A stretch of 64,000 nucleotides of DNA from Sternotherus odoratus (lineage: Eukaryota > Chordata > Testudines > Kinosternidae): positions 292,875,041 to 292,939,040 of the forward strand of contig JAVMKO010000001.1 in the NCBI GenBank assembly GCA_032164245.1, written 5' to 3'. This document shows positions 25,801 to 37,800 of this stretch, in pieces (within the stretch, counting starts at the first letter, position 1; each line of letters opens with the position of its first letter). The translations under genes were made by a program, and so were the position numbers. A model generated the notes under the pieces. The model made no database searches. It was given only the letters and a program-made list of their open reading frames with translations, and was not told where the DNA came from.

Positions 25801-28800
25801 TGGTGAAAATACTGTAAACATGTTTGCCAATTTCAGGTAGTTTATTACTTCAGGGCCATTAGGTTCTGCCTGTTTTTGTTCTGTTTAGCTAAGCAAGATG
25901 TTCCTTGTTACCTAAAAGTTCTGTTTAGCATTGGTTTCAAAGTGAGAGGAATGAACACATTACTTCTGCTGGGAGTGGTAGCAAATAGCCCATCTGTTGC
26001 AATACCAAGATCTGCACCAGTGAAACTGACACTGATTTCCTGTGCTAACAGCTAGATGCAAACAGTATTTAGTCCCTATAAAAACTGACACCCTAAAAAT
26101 TTCTGAAAGTTATAATGCCCCTATTCCCTCACAAAGCAGCACATCGCAAGCAAATACGTTTTTGCACATAGAGTTTTTAAAACATAGCAAAAGTACCCAG
26201 TACACTTAGTGTATGATTTAAGATTTAAAGTAAGATTAAGACTTACTTTATTAGCTGAGGCAGATGGGCAAGAAGAAATATTGAGCATTCTCATGGAGAC
26301 TTCCAAATGTTGGGGTGGAAGAAAAAAGTTAGGAACAACAACAGGATCTGGTCTGAAAAGAGCTGTTAAGCAATAACATCTTGCGGTGTTTTACAATTAT
26401 AGAAAACTCTGTAGTTCAACATCATCACAAAAGCTGTTCTTAATGGATACATGATTTTCTAAATAATCCTATTTATTTTTAATCTCTGAATGTTAGATAA
26501 TTCAGATCACTCAACTCCGCTGCATAGCTCCACAGAGTGCAGAACAGTACTGTAATATGACACTCCTGTGGAGGCTTATTTGGAAAACTCCAACATGCTT
26601 TACAAAAGGTGATATGTGAAATATAGGTATTTCTTTGGACATTACTGAAATGTGGCAACTCTCTTTAATTAATTAAAAAAATAGTTATCTAAGTCTTTTT
26701 TTAAATAGAATCATAGACTATCAGGTTTGGAAGGGACCACAGGAGGTCATCTACTCCAACCCCCTGCTCAAAGCAGGACCAATCCCCAATTAAATCATCC
26801 CAGCCTGGGCTTTCTCAAGCCTGACCTTAAAAACCTCTAAGGAAGGAGATTCCACCACTTCCCTAGGTAACCCATTCCAGTGCTTCACCACCCTCCTAGT
26901 GAAATTTTTTTCCCTAATATCCAACCTAAACCTCCTCCATTGCAACTTGAGACCATTACTCCTTGTTTGGTCATCTGCTACCACTGAGAACAGTCTAGAT
27001 CCATCCTCTTTAGAACCCCCTTTCAGGTAGTTGAAAGCAGCTATCAAATCCCCCCGCATTATGATCCCAGTTCCCTCAGCCTCTCCTCATAAATCATATG
27101 CTCCAGCCCCCTAATAATTTTTGTTGTCCTCCACTGGACTCTTTCCAATTTTTCCACACCTTTCTTGTAGTGTGGGGCCCAAAACTGGACACAGTACTCC
27201 AGATGAGACCTCACCAATGCCGAATAGAGGGGAACGATCATGTCCCTCGATCTACTGGCAAATTACTTACTTCTACAGCCCAAAATGCTATTAGCCTCCT
27301 GGGCAACAAGGGCACACTGTTGGCTCATATCCAGATTCTCATCCATAATAACCACCAGGTCCTTTTCTGCAGAACTGCGACCTTTTCTGCAGAAAGGACA
27401 CATGACAAGCTGCAATAGTGCACTTCAACATTACACAATTGTTTTGTTGGCAAGAAGTGAAAAATAGCTTTTGGTTCAAGCCGTTCAGAAAAATGCACAT
27501 AGGCAGGATGTAATTTGCTAGACTGAAATGTGATCGAAACACTGAGATTAATACACCTAATCCTTGCACAAAATGTTATGGGAATTAATGGCCACCAATG
27601 GTCAGGAACCCTAATACAGATAACTTGACTGACAGCAGAACAATGCTTCCTAATATGCTGCTGGGACATCAATTCTGGTTTAAGAGGGAAGAATGCTACA
27701 TACTGAATCCCCACTTCCTACAGATCCTAGGTATTCCTTGGAGGTCTCCCATTCAAATAATGGTCAGGTCCAAAATGTGGAGTTTTTTGGGATCACAACA
27801 CAAGGTGGTACTGGCTGCAATAAAACTAAATTTGATAATTTTGACACTTCTAAAGGTAATACAAGTTAGGACTAAAACTGTGACCCTAGGGCCTAATCCA
27901 TTCAATTGTGTCCAAGTATTACAATACATGCAGTTTGTAAGATGACCCTTCATTGGGGGACTGTTGTTAAACCTATGCGCAAAAGAGTTGTTCAAGACCT
28001 AATTTTCCCGTTAAAGAAAACTGCATCCAGTTTGCTCCATGTAGTGTTTGGGAAGATACTGGCGGGTGGGAGGGGGCAGGCAGGGATGGAATTGAGCATG
28101 TATTAATTGCCAACTGTAACTGAAAATTGTTTTTTATTAAAATGGACTAACCCTTTGGTTAACTAACCCTAATTTGCTTACAAGTGACAGATCAAAACAT
28201 AGGATTCCAGTTTTCGGGGATCTATCAGTTTCCATCCAGCTTTAACATTAGTTTAAATTAATCAGGAAAAAAAAAGGAACAGTTGAAACAAGAAGCATTT
28301 TTCCAGAGAATGGCTGAAAAAGGAGCTTGAAAGTTCACACATAGAAATTGGTAAAACACACAATTGTGGTTAGGTTGAATCTTTGCCTGTTAAGTTTTAA
28401 ACTGGCAGATACACCCTCCGCCCCCAAAAGAGGTTTAAAATGTAACCCAATCATAGTGGTGATCATAGTGTTCTAATAGAGCCACTCACTATTTCTTAGC
28501 ATGCAAACTGCACTTGATGAAAAAGTCAAAAAAGGATACAACACAATTCTAGATTTCACAGGCTTTTCGGACTCTTTGGGCAGGTCCTCCCGGCTCTCAT
28601 CAGAGCAGCTCCCGCTATTTCTTGCAGACTCTGACTGCGCAGATAAATTCTGAATAGGCATCCCTTCATCCGATTCACTTCCTTCCTCGCCTGGATAGTC
28701 CGCATCTAAACACTCGCTACTTTCCTCCTTTCTTTCTCTGGCAATGGTCAAAGCCACACCAAAATCTCTGCTGCCTGGTAAATTCAGTGGTTCTCCAGAT

Positions 28801-31800
28801 ATTGCATGAAACACTTTGTCTTGTTCTGCTTCTTGGGCTTCAATTGCTCCACTGTGATTGACATTCTCTTTTTCTAATGACCCCACGTCTGCTTGATGCA
28901 TTTTGGGTAAATGTGCTGGCTGAAACAGCTCTGAATCAGTTGCTTCAGTATAACTATTTGGACCTTCAAGGCCTTTTCTCACTACACATGCAGCATTCTC
29001 TTCAGTATAGGGACTAGCACAGGAACTAGCCATGCTGGGCATTCTTGGGTGGTTGTTCTCTGGTACACTGGACAAAGAGCTACTTCTTATACTCTCTCCT
29101 TTTTGTAAACATTCAGCAGCCACTGAGTACTCATCCTCATTTCTCAAGTCTACTGTCTGTCTGTCAGGGCCCTGCTCCTCTTCAGATACAATGCTAGACC
29201 AGGGACTGGTTTTGTCAGTTACAGTAGTTAGTTCATTCAGAGTCCTTGGTTCTATGACATCCTCTTCATACTCTTCATCACTGTGGGACCGGATGGCACG
29301 TGTATCCTCCTCTGTCTGGATGTGGTCCAGTGACACAGGATGCTCATTTTCAGTGACTGCTTGGTCTAGAAATTCATAGAGCATACCTCTCCCAAATGCA
29401 GACCTTCCAAACGAGAATAAAGATGGCGTATCTATGTGGGTACTTGGCGATTCCATTCTTGGTTGGTCTTGGTGCATCTCAGTTCTCATGGCTTCATTCT
29501 TTTGATCCAATACAACACGAAGGGCATGATTAGTGCCTGAATTTCTGATACTGTCTTGAATCACACTTGAAGATTCTTTGGTATTTTTTGTTATAGTCTG
29601 CAAATCTGATTGATGGGAAACAGCATCAGTTCATAGAGGAGATAAAGGCTGATCTTTACTCTTTACTGCACTACTTGTGAATATCCACATATGCAATGAA
29701 TGATTAAAGGAACTACATATGTAAGCTTGGGTCAAATAAAAAATGGGGACAATTGGAAGGATCGGATGATGCTTGATAACAGTTCACAAACGTCAGAAGG
29801 GTGCAAACATTGAGAAGGGGAAGGAATTTGTTTAGGGAGGTATAGGGCAGAATAATGAAAAGTATTGCAATGAAATTGAGAAAGAGAAAAGTTAACTATG
29901 AGAAAAAGTTTCCTCACTTTTTTACTCACTGACTTCAAGACCTTTTAGTGGAATAGTCCACCAAAAGAAACTGAACAGCCTCCATTGTGGGGACATTTAA
30001 AACCAGTCTGGACAAAAACCACCAGCAATAAAGGAACAATCCTACATTGGCCAGAAACAGGAGATGGGAACTAGATTACTCAGTTACCTTTTCTACCACT
30101 AGCTTCGACAATCCTATGGAACAGGACTAGAGGACATAGCTCTCACTGATACTCTCTCTGTTTTGCATATCTGATAGCAATCTGCATGCTTCTATCTATT
30201 TCTATATTAAAAATCAAATGAGAACCCACTTGGATGATTGTCAATTAAATATTTATACCAACTGAAAGGCACAAGAGAACACTGATTTGTTACAGTGCAA
30301 AAGTTACAAAATATATATATTTCAATATTAAAAATGAAGAGTTTCATGCATCATCTATATAATGTAGGAAAGCAGGGGAAATGAAAAGTCGATTGGTCTA
30401 GGAGTCTAAATATAAATAGCCTCCTGTGATACAGCCATGTCTTGGCTATTTACAATTTATTTTAATATTAAGGAAATCTATTTTTAGTTTCTAGTCAGAT
30501 GTACCTCATTTTACCAAAATCTTTCAGGAATTAGGCCTCATTTTACCAAAATCTTTCAGGAATTAGTAGTTAGCTGAACTCACCATTAGGGTAAATGTCA
30601 AATTAGGGCTCTTGGAGACAAGCAACAGGTTTAAAATAAGATTTAAAGAGGACGCGACAAGTGTGTGTGTGTGTGTGTGGGGATAGCGGGGGGGGGCACT
30701 TGGAAAAAGGATAAGAGTGTTTGAGATAGATGCGGTGGGGCAACAGGAGCAAAGAAAATAGTACACTGAGGTGAGCAGCACAAAGATGGCGAAGACTAGA
30801 GAACAGGAATAAGTGGCATCAGAATCAAGATGCCAACTTGCTAATCCCAATGTACTGGAGCTGGATCAGAATGGTAACAGACGACTAGGCTAATATGAAC
30901 TTAACTGCAAACAGTAACAAGGCTAGTGCCAAGAAAGGGCAGAGTAAACCGACAGTTGGTTTAGAGGTAGGGTGGAGTGAAGAGACGGAGATTTTAAAAC
31001 CACCATGGGAAGCAATGATATTTCACTTGACTCACTACTGCTACATATCCAATGTGGCACAAAATTTATCAGCACTACTAGTGAAGAACAGATACATATG
31101 AAATTATATAGGGAAATTTAGGTAGGCTAGAATATAATGAACAGGACAAAAACCAATCACTAACTAAAACTTAACCTCACCTTCCTAATGTTGTATTTAC
31201 ATATATTTTACTAAATGGCTTGCCAGCTATGATTCCAACACCACCACTACAGAACTGGAGAAATTTCTCCAGGGACCAGCACAAATTTGTTGTCCATTAG
31301 AGGCTAGTCTTCATAAATTAAAGACTGGGAAACATTATGTCAGGAATTTTGGGGCTACTTTAAAGTGGGGATTTAAAACAAGGGATAACCTATTGTCCGT
31401 GACCCTTGGTAAAGTATCCCAAACAATGTAACTTCTTACCATTGATCAGAGTGCTGACTTGAGAGACCAAGTGACTAGATTTTTCCAAAAGATGGCGTCC
31501 ATCAGGATCTACCATTTTGGTCCCAAACTCTTGGCAATCCCCATCCTGCTGTTCCCAATTTCTCTTTGATGTGCTGCCATAGCCAGTGTCAGGGAAAGAG
31601 CTGATTAATTTCTGACTGAAGTATCTCTGAATCTCATCCAGCTCAGTCAAATTTCTTCTGTTAGCCATGTAAGAGAACAAAGATTCATAATGCTTGAATA
31701 CCTGACTAATTAATCTTGTTTTCCTAAGGTTTAGAACTAGGCTAAAAAACTATTATCCAAACAAAAATAAAATCCATAAATCCCAGCCTTGAAATGATTC

Positions 31801-34800
31801 TTTCTGAACCAAACAGGAAAAAATAAAGGGAACCTCATGCAAATCAGTTAATGCTTTGATTTTTGTGTCTGATCAAAATGCTTACAAGGTTTGCTCATTT
31901 TCCTCTTAGCTAAGAGAGGACTTTTGGTAACACAGAGTAAGTTAAATTACAGGATGACAGAGATGGATAGTGCTAGGTATTCAGTCTTGATTTGCAAACA
32001 CTGCTCCTATCCAATCCTAGGGCTTCTCAAAGCTCTTCCAAAGTGGGACAAATCTAACCTATAGCAACCCTCACTAATCCAGTCTTGTTTTAATATTGCT
32101 GTTAAGTTACACTACTATACCACTCCAAAACCCAGTTTCACATGATTACTATATTAATTTTAATATTAAAAGAGGATGCAAGAATTGCAACATTTCATGA
32201 GTTACTTTATGAACCTAATGTCATACACTACACTGGGTAGCCCTGGATTTGCTTTACCTGAGAGTAGTTAGAAGTGAAGTACGTGATGAATGTGACAGGG
32301 AATCTAATCTTCCAGCCCTTTGTGCATTTCCTTCCACCTGCTGCAAGGACTCATGAAATCGGCGGACATTTTGCATATGCTCTTCATGACGAGGTGTCCA
32401 TGTCTCTGTGGGACTGATTCTGCTAAAAATGGATATATATTTATATACATGCATCAGCATCTCTCTACCTATGAAAGATCTGCCAATTACATATATCACA
32501 GCCTGTTCAAAATACACCCCTTTATCATTAAAGAAGCATTAATGGATTAAGCCCAGAGCACGCAAAATTTGGCAAGATTGATATTAATAATTCACAAAAA
32601 GCCTGAGAACTGCACTGAACTGCACCTAATTTGCATAATAATAGAGTAGATTGCCTCCATCCTCCTTTTTAACACAGAAGGGCAGCCCCCAGACATAGGT
32701 GTCAGTTTGCAATGACCAATCTGGATCTAAACAGCCAGTTGTTCAGATGAAGACAGAGTACTATACGCTGATGCTGTCACTCTTTGCAAACTTCCACAGA
32801 CTTTGCCTGACAGGCTGGTTCTATGTAGAACAGGGGTGGGGAACCTTTTTTCCACCAAGGGCCATTTAGACCCTTATAAAGTCATCTGCAGGCTGCTTCC
32901 CCCCCCCCCCCCCCCCCAAAGCCCAGGCTGGCAAGGGGCCAGCAGGGGAAATCCCAAAGCAGTGGCAGGTGGAGTCCTTAGCCCTGCACTGCTTTGGGGT
33001 TTCCCCACTGGCCCCTTGCCAGCCAGGGTCCTGCCGCCTGCCTGACCCGCCCAGCCTAGTCTCTCCCCCCCAAATCTCCTTCCCTCCCCCCCCAACTGAC
33101 CCACCCAGCCCGGTCTCTCCCCCCCAAACCTCCTTCCCTCCCACCCCCCCAACTGACCCACCCAGCCCGGTCTTTCCCCCCCAAACCTCCTTCCCTCCCA
33201 CCCATCCCAAATGACCCACCCAGCCCGGTCTCTCCCCCCGAAACCTCCTTCCCTCCCTCCCTCCCACCCCCCCCAACTGACCCACCCAGCCCAGTCTCTC
33301 CCCCCCAAACCTCCTTCCCTCCCACCTCCCCCAACTGACCCACCCAGCCCGGTCTCTCCCCCCCAAACCTCCTTCCCTCCCACCCATCCCCCAACTGACC
33401 CACCCAGCCCGGTCTCTCCCCCCCAAACCTCCTTCCCTCCCTCCCTCCCACCCCCCCCCCAACTGACCCACCCAGCCCGGTCTCTTCCCCTCAAACCTCC
33501 TTCCCTCACCCCCCCCCAACTGACCCGCTCAGCCCGGTCTCTCCCCCCCCGACCGTCGGCTCCCTGCGGCTCCTTGTTTCGCCGCCTGGCAGAGGGTGGT
33601 GGTGCGGCGCGTCCCAGCCCCAGCTCTGAGCCGTCCCCGGCCGGCGGCAGCGGACCACGCGGCACGTCCCGGCCCCAGCTCTGAGCCGCCCCCGGCTGGC
33701 GGCGGCGGCCCGCGCAGCGCTTCCAGGCCCCAGCGCGGAGCCGTCCCTGGCCGGCGGCCGCGGGCCGGACGGAAGGCTTTGGCGGGCCGTATAAGGCCCG
33801 CGGGCCGGAGGTTCCCCACCCCTGATGTAGAAGGATTACTTCCACATACCCTAAACAAGCAGACCATGAATTAATCCTCTCTCTTACATGCTGCTCACTG
33901 TGAGCTGCAGTTACTGGCAGAAACAGCTATGAACAAAAGCGATGTCCCCATAGTATCTGTTTTAGCACGAATAAACAGAAATTACTGCAGGTAATTACTG
34001 CAGGTAATTGCACGTCCCTGAAACCAAAGCTGGTTTCAGGGATGTGCAATATGAGCATGCCTCTTCACCCACCCCATATCTGGTGACAACGAAACGAAGT
34101 ATGACAAAATACATAGAGAGATCATAGACACCCATCCCTAGCCCACAACCCACTAAGCAGGGCAGAAGAAAACAACAGCCAGCATTGGCAATGGTACTAC
34201 ATTATGTACAGGGAGTGAAAGAAGCAGCTGGGTGCCTTGCTGGTGAGTGGCTGTGATGTTGTGATAAGGAATCAGTATCAGGACCTTAGGATATTGCATC
34301 TCGACATTCACTCAAGAGTATATTTTGCAGAAAATTGATTGACAGTCTTACAATTAAATGCAAGTACTGCACACTACTGTTTTGGTCCTTTAAATTGCAG
34401 GGGCGTGGATCTAGAGCGAGAGGTGTGGCATCAGGTATATTTCAGTAGACTTGGAATTTGGGCTGGTAGGTGTCAGATAAAATTGTCAAGCTCTGAAAAC
34501 AATAAATATTTGCTTTTACTATTATTTTATTCCAGAGATATTCTTTTATCAGTTTCCTTACTGCTCCTGAGGAGCAAAATTACCATCCTTTAAGGAAGTA
34601 TTAAACAGTTGTTCAGAGTGTCTTGGAACATACCTGGGGAATGCAGTCCACAAGGTCCTTGCCTGGAATGAAAAAGGACTGTGTGCAGGAATCTGCAACA
34701 GCAAGATTGAGGAGAAATAAATGCAAGACTTCACTGAACTACCCAACAGTATAAATGTAAGTTTATATACTGTTTTACACTGTCAAAGCACTTTACAAAG

Positions 34801-37800
34801 ACTGACCAATGGGAACAAACCAACTTAAAATCTGGATTGTTTTATAAATATTAGTTAAAAGTAAGGCAGGTTCTAGCACCAACAAATCCCGCTGCCTTTT
34901 TTAATGATTTTACAATCATACCCTCCTAGTTGAAAAAATGTTTCTCTCCCCTGTTGCTGTGTGAAAGTTGCACACAAACAATAGGGCAAACTGACTAAAC
35001 CACTATGCAGGGGAAACTGACAACATGCAGAGCGCTATCAAACATACTGGTAAAGAGACTGAAAATAGAGAAAAATTATATTTTTAATTATATGTTATAT
35101 ATATCTTATATGTTACATGTAATAATTTCATACAGGCATGTCTTTTTAACTTACATTGCAAGCTCTGTGAGGCAGGGATTTTCTCTGACATATGTTTGTA
35201 CAACACCTAGAATAATGGGGCTCTGACCTCTAAGTAAATGTATTGTAATACAAGCAAATTTTTCAAATTGAGAATTCAGGAATTTCCTGCACTTGTAAAG
35301 CCATGCTCAATTCAGTACACAATGCTGCTTATCTGCTGGATGTACAGTTAACTTTTGATTGTTTTTCCTAGCGTTATTCCTGCACTATGGCAGGGTCCGC
35401 TTAGACTGGACACAACCAGTGATACAACTGGGGTATACTCCAACTGATGCGTCGTTCCATCTGTCGTTGGAGGCATTTTATACCTTCTGCCAGGTGTTAA
35501 GCCTACAGCACCTGGTATTCCCAGGAGGTCTCCCATCCAAGTACTAGACAGGCCCGACCCTGCTTAGCTGCCGAGATCAGGCGTGTTCAGGGTGGTTTAG
35601 AACTTTTAATTTTGTTAATCCACAAAATTCACTGTTGGTTATTAGGAACTAACTCAGACTTGTGAATAGAAAGAAACTGGAGTACATACTGAAGACCCTG
35701 GTGCTTTGGTCCGAATCCTTGCCTGCCTTACTTCTCTGAGATGAATTATACTTTCAAGCGGGGAAATAGCAACTTTAATCTGCCCTCTGCATTGTCCACT
35801 GAAGTCTGTAATATTGTACCACCCACAGACCAACTGGAAGCCAGAAAGAAGGGGCGAGAGATCCACAGATGCAAATCCTATCACTCGTTCAGCATCTGTG
35901 GGGAAAGAAGAGTGTAAATCATGCAGTTAAAACTAAGGTGTGCAAGCATACACCTTTGCACGGTTTAAAACAATCAGTTACACAACCCTGAAACTTTAGA
36001 GAGCAAACCTCAAAAAGTGTACAGTAAGCAGAGAAAACATTCAGGTAAACAGGGAATGGGGATTAAGGAGTCTGAGAAAAAGGTAGAAATGACACCTGGA
36101 AGAAATGGGTTTTTAGGAGGGGTTGAAGGAGGAAACAGGATGTCTGCTGGACAAGGAGAGGGAAAAGGTTTCAAATGTAAGAGGGAATAGGAGTATAGAC
36201 ATGAAACCAAGAAGGTGAAGGAGGAAAAGAAGGAAGCTGTAAAGCAACAATATGGGGATGAATGGAGGGAGAAATGTCAGAGACGTGTGGTAGCAAGATT
36301 ACAGAACCCCTTAAAGTTGAGGACAAGGTGCCTGAATATGATGTTCTTAATAACAAAAAGACAAGGAAGGTATGTGAGGACGCAATGACATGACTGGTGT
36401 GGTCAGGGACGAAAGGGGACTTTTGGATAGAATGCAAGAGTCTGAGCACATAAGCAGGGTGGTCAGAAAGCAGGTTACAATAATCAAGAAGAAAGTGACC
36501 CAGGCCCAGACAAGTGGTTTTACTGGTGGGGACAGTGAGGAAAGGGCAGACTATGGTGATGAGGAGTAATGGGACCTAGCAAGATATTGGTTATAAAGGG
36601 AGAGGAGAAAAGAGATGCCAAGATTAAACCAAAGCTGTTAGTCTGGGACATAGGAAGGTTAGTGGAGCTGGTGACAGTGATAGAGAAGGGAGGTAAAAAT
36701 CAGGAATTCAGTTCTGAAGAGACTAAGTTTGGGTTGGAGGGGCACATCCAGGAGAAATAGTCAGAGAGGCATCTGGAGACTATAATAATTCTCTACTTCT
36801 ATCTAGTAGAACATCATGTTAATGATTCTATTAAATATTTCCCTTGTTCAAAATAGCAGCAGTATTAAAGAAATTAAAACAGATACAGTGAAGGACCCAA
36901 TGTATTAAGGATTTCGTAAAAAGTGCTATTACACTCACAAACCCTTTCCTTGCCTGGCAGAAAGTCCAGGTAAGCCTCTAGGGTCTGTGAATTTAACAGT
37001 GTCACACAGCATGCCACACTTCCAAAACACCTATAAATGATTTGTTTACATTTAAGTGTATTAAGGCTGCAAGTAACATAGACAGTTAGGGACATGGGAG
37101 TTGTAGGTCTGTGCATTTCTACTTCACTCCGTAGAGGTAGAACAGGTGGAATGATGCTGTGGGACATCTCAGCAGACCACCAAGGAATCAGGGAGCCTCC
37201 AAAAACATATGGAAGTGAGTAGGGGTGCAGGCATAGGTTAAAAACACCAAATAACTATACCCATTAACTTGAGCCCATTGAAATTATTTTTAAAACAGAT
37301 GTACCAGAAGCCATTCAAGATCTCTAATTGTTAGTTAGACATGTTTAGACTTGAAAAACCACAAATGCATTTTAAAACCAGTTCTTCTCTCTTTCCCTTA
37401 GCTGCCAAAACTCATTGTTGCTATTGCAATTGTTGATATTACCAGCACTTAGACCAGTATAAGAATTTAAAGCAACTTGAGGGCCTGAACTCACACTTTG
37501 GCAGGCACAATGCCTTCATGTTACCTCTGTTATTACATGAAGGATTACACACTTATGAACTGAGATACCAGAAAGGCTAGAGATGAAAGAGGCATGGATA
37601 GCTTAAACGGTTGAAGGGAAAAGTAAACACATTTTGAAAAAACAAGGGAGTATCAGAAAACAAGAGAGTTGAAAAAAAAACTTTTAAGGCCAATTTGTGG
37701 AGCTCCATGACCTTCCTCTGGATCTAGGATTTCATTTGTTTCTATTTACCAACTCATATTCTCTTTTCATTTTCAAAGCACTTTTAAAATGCCTGTGAGT

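Larger units (their letters stand above)
10857..26246 (-). other. C2CD3 last intron (15.4 kb)
   Basis: Contains PLE, CR1, SINE, Tigger-like and hAT copies listed separately. The stretches 11250-11760, 11880-12950, 13560-14560, 15130-16070, 17050-18690, 20740-23990 and 24670-26240 show no gene I can support; 15700-18600 and 20750-24000 are mostly unique AT-rich sequence with short (TG)n runs. Confidence 0.6.

Noticed and set aside
28554..28560. CCT|GTGAAA as donor of the large C2CD3 exon
   Set aside because: Leaves phase 0, while the next exon needs phase 2.
33040..33540. CRISPR-like array of regular repeats
   Set aside because: Units are directly adjacent variants of one another with no distinct spacers, in a eukaryotic transposon. 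It is a minisatellite.
32866..33845. Long overlapping open frames on both strands (up to 323 codons, Gly/Trp/Arg-rich or Pro-rich)
   Set aside because: They lie entirely in the GC-rich tandem array and arms of a hAT element. Several frames are open at once because the array lacks stop codons. No domain, start context or splice support.
35499..35596. Functional 5S rRNA gene
   Set aside because: Lacks the 5' end and has an internal deletion; no T-run terminator.
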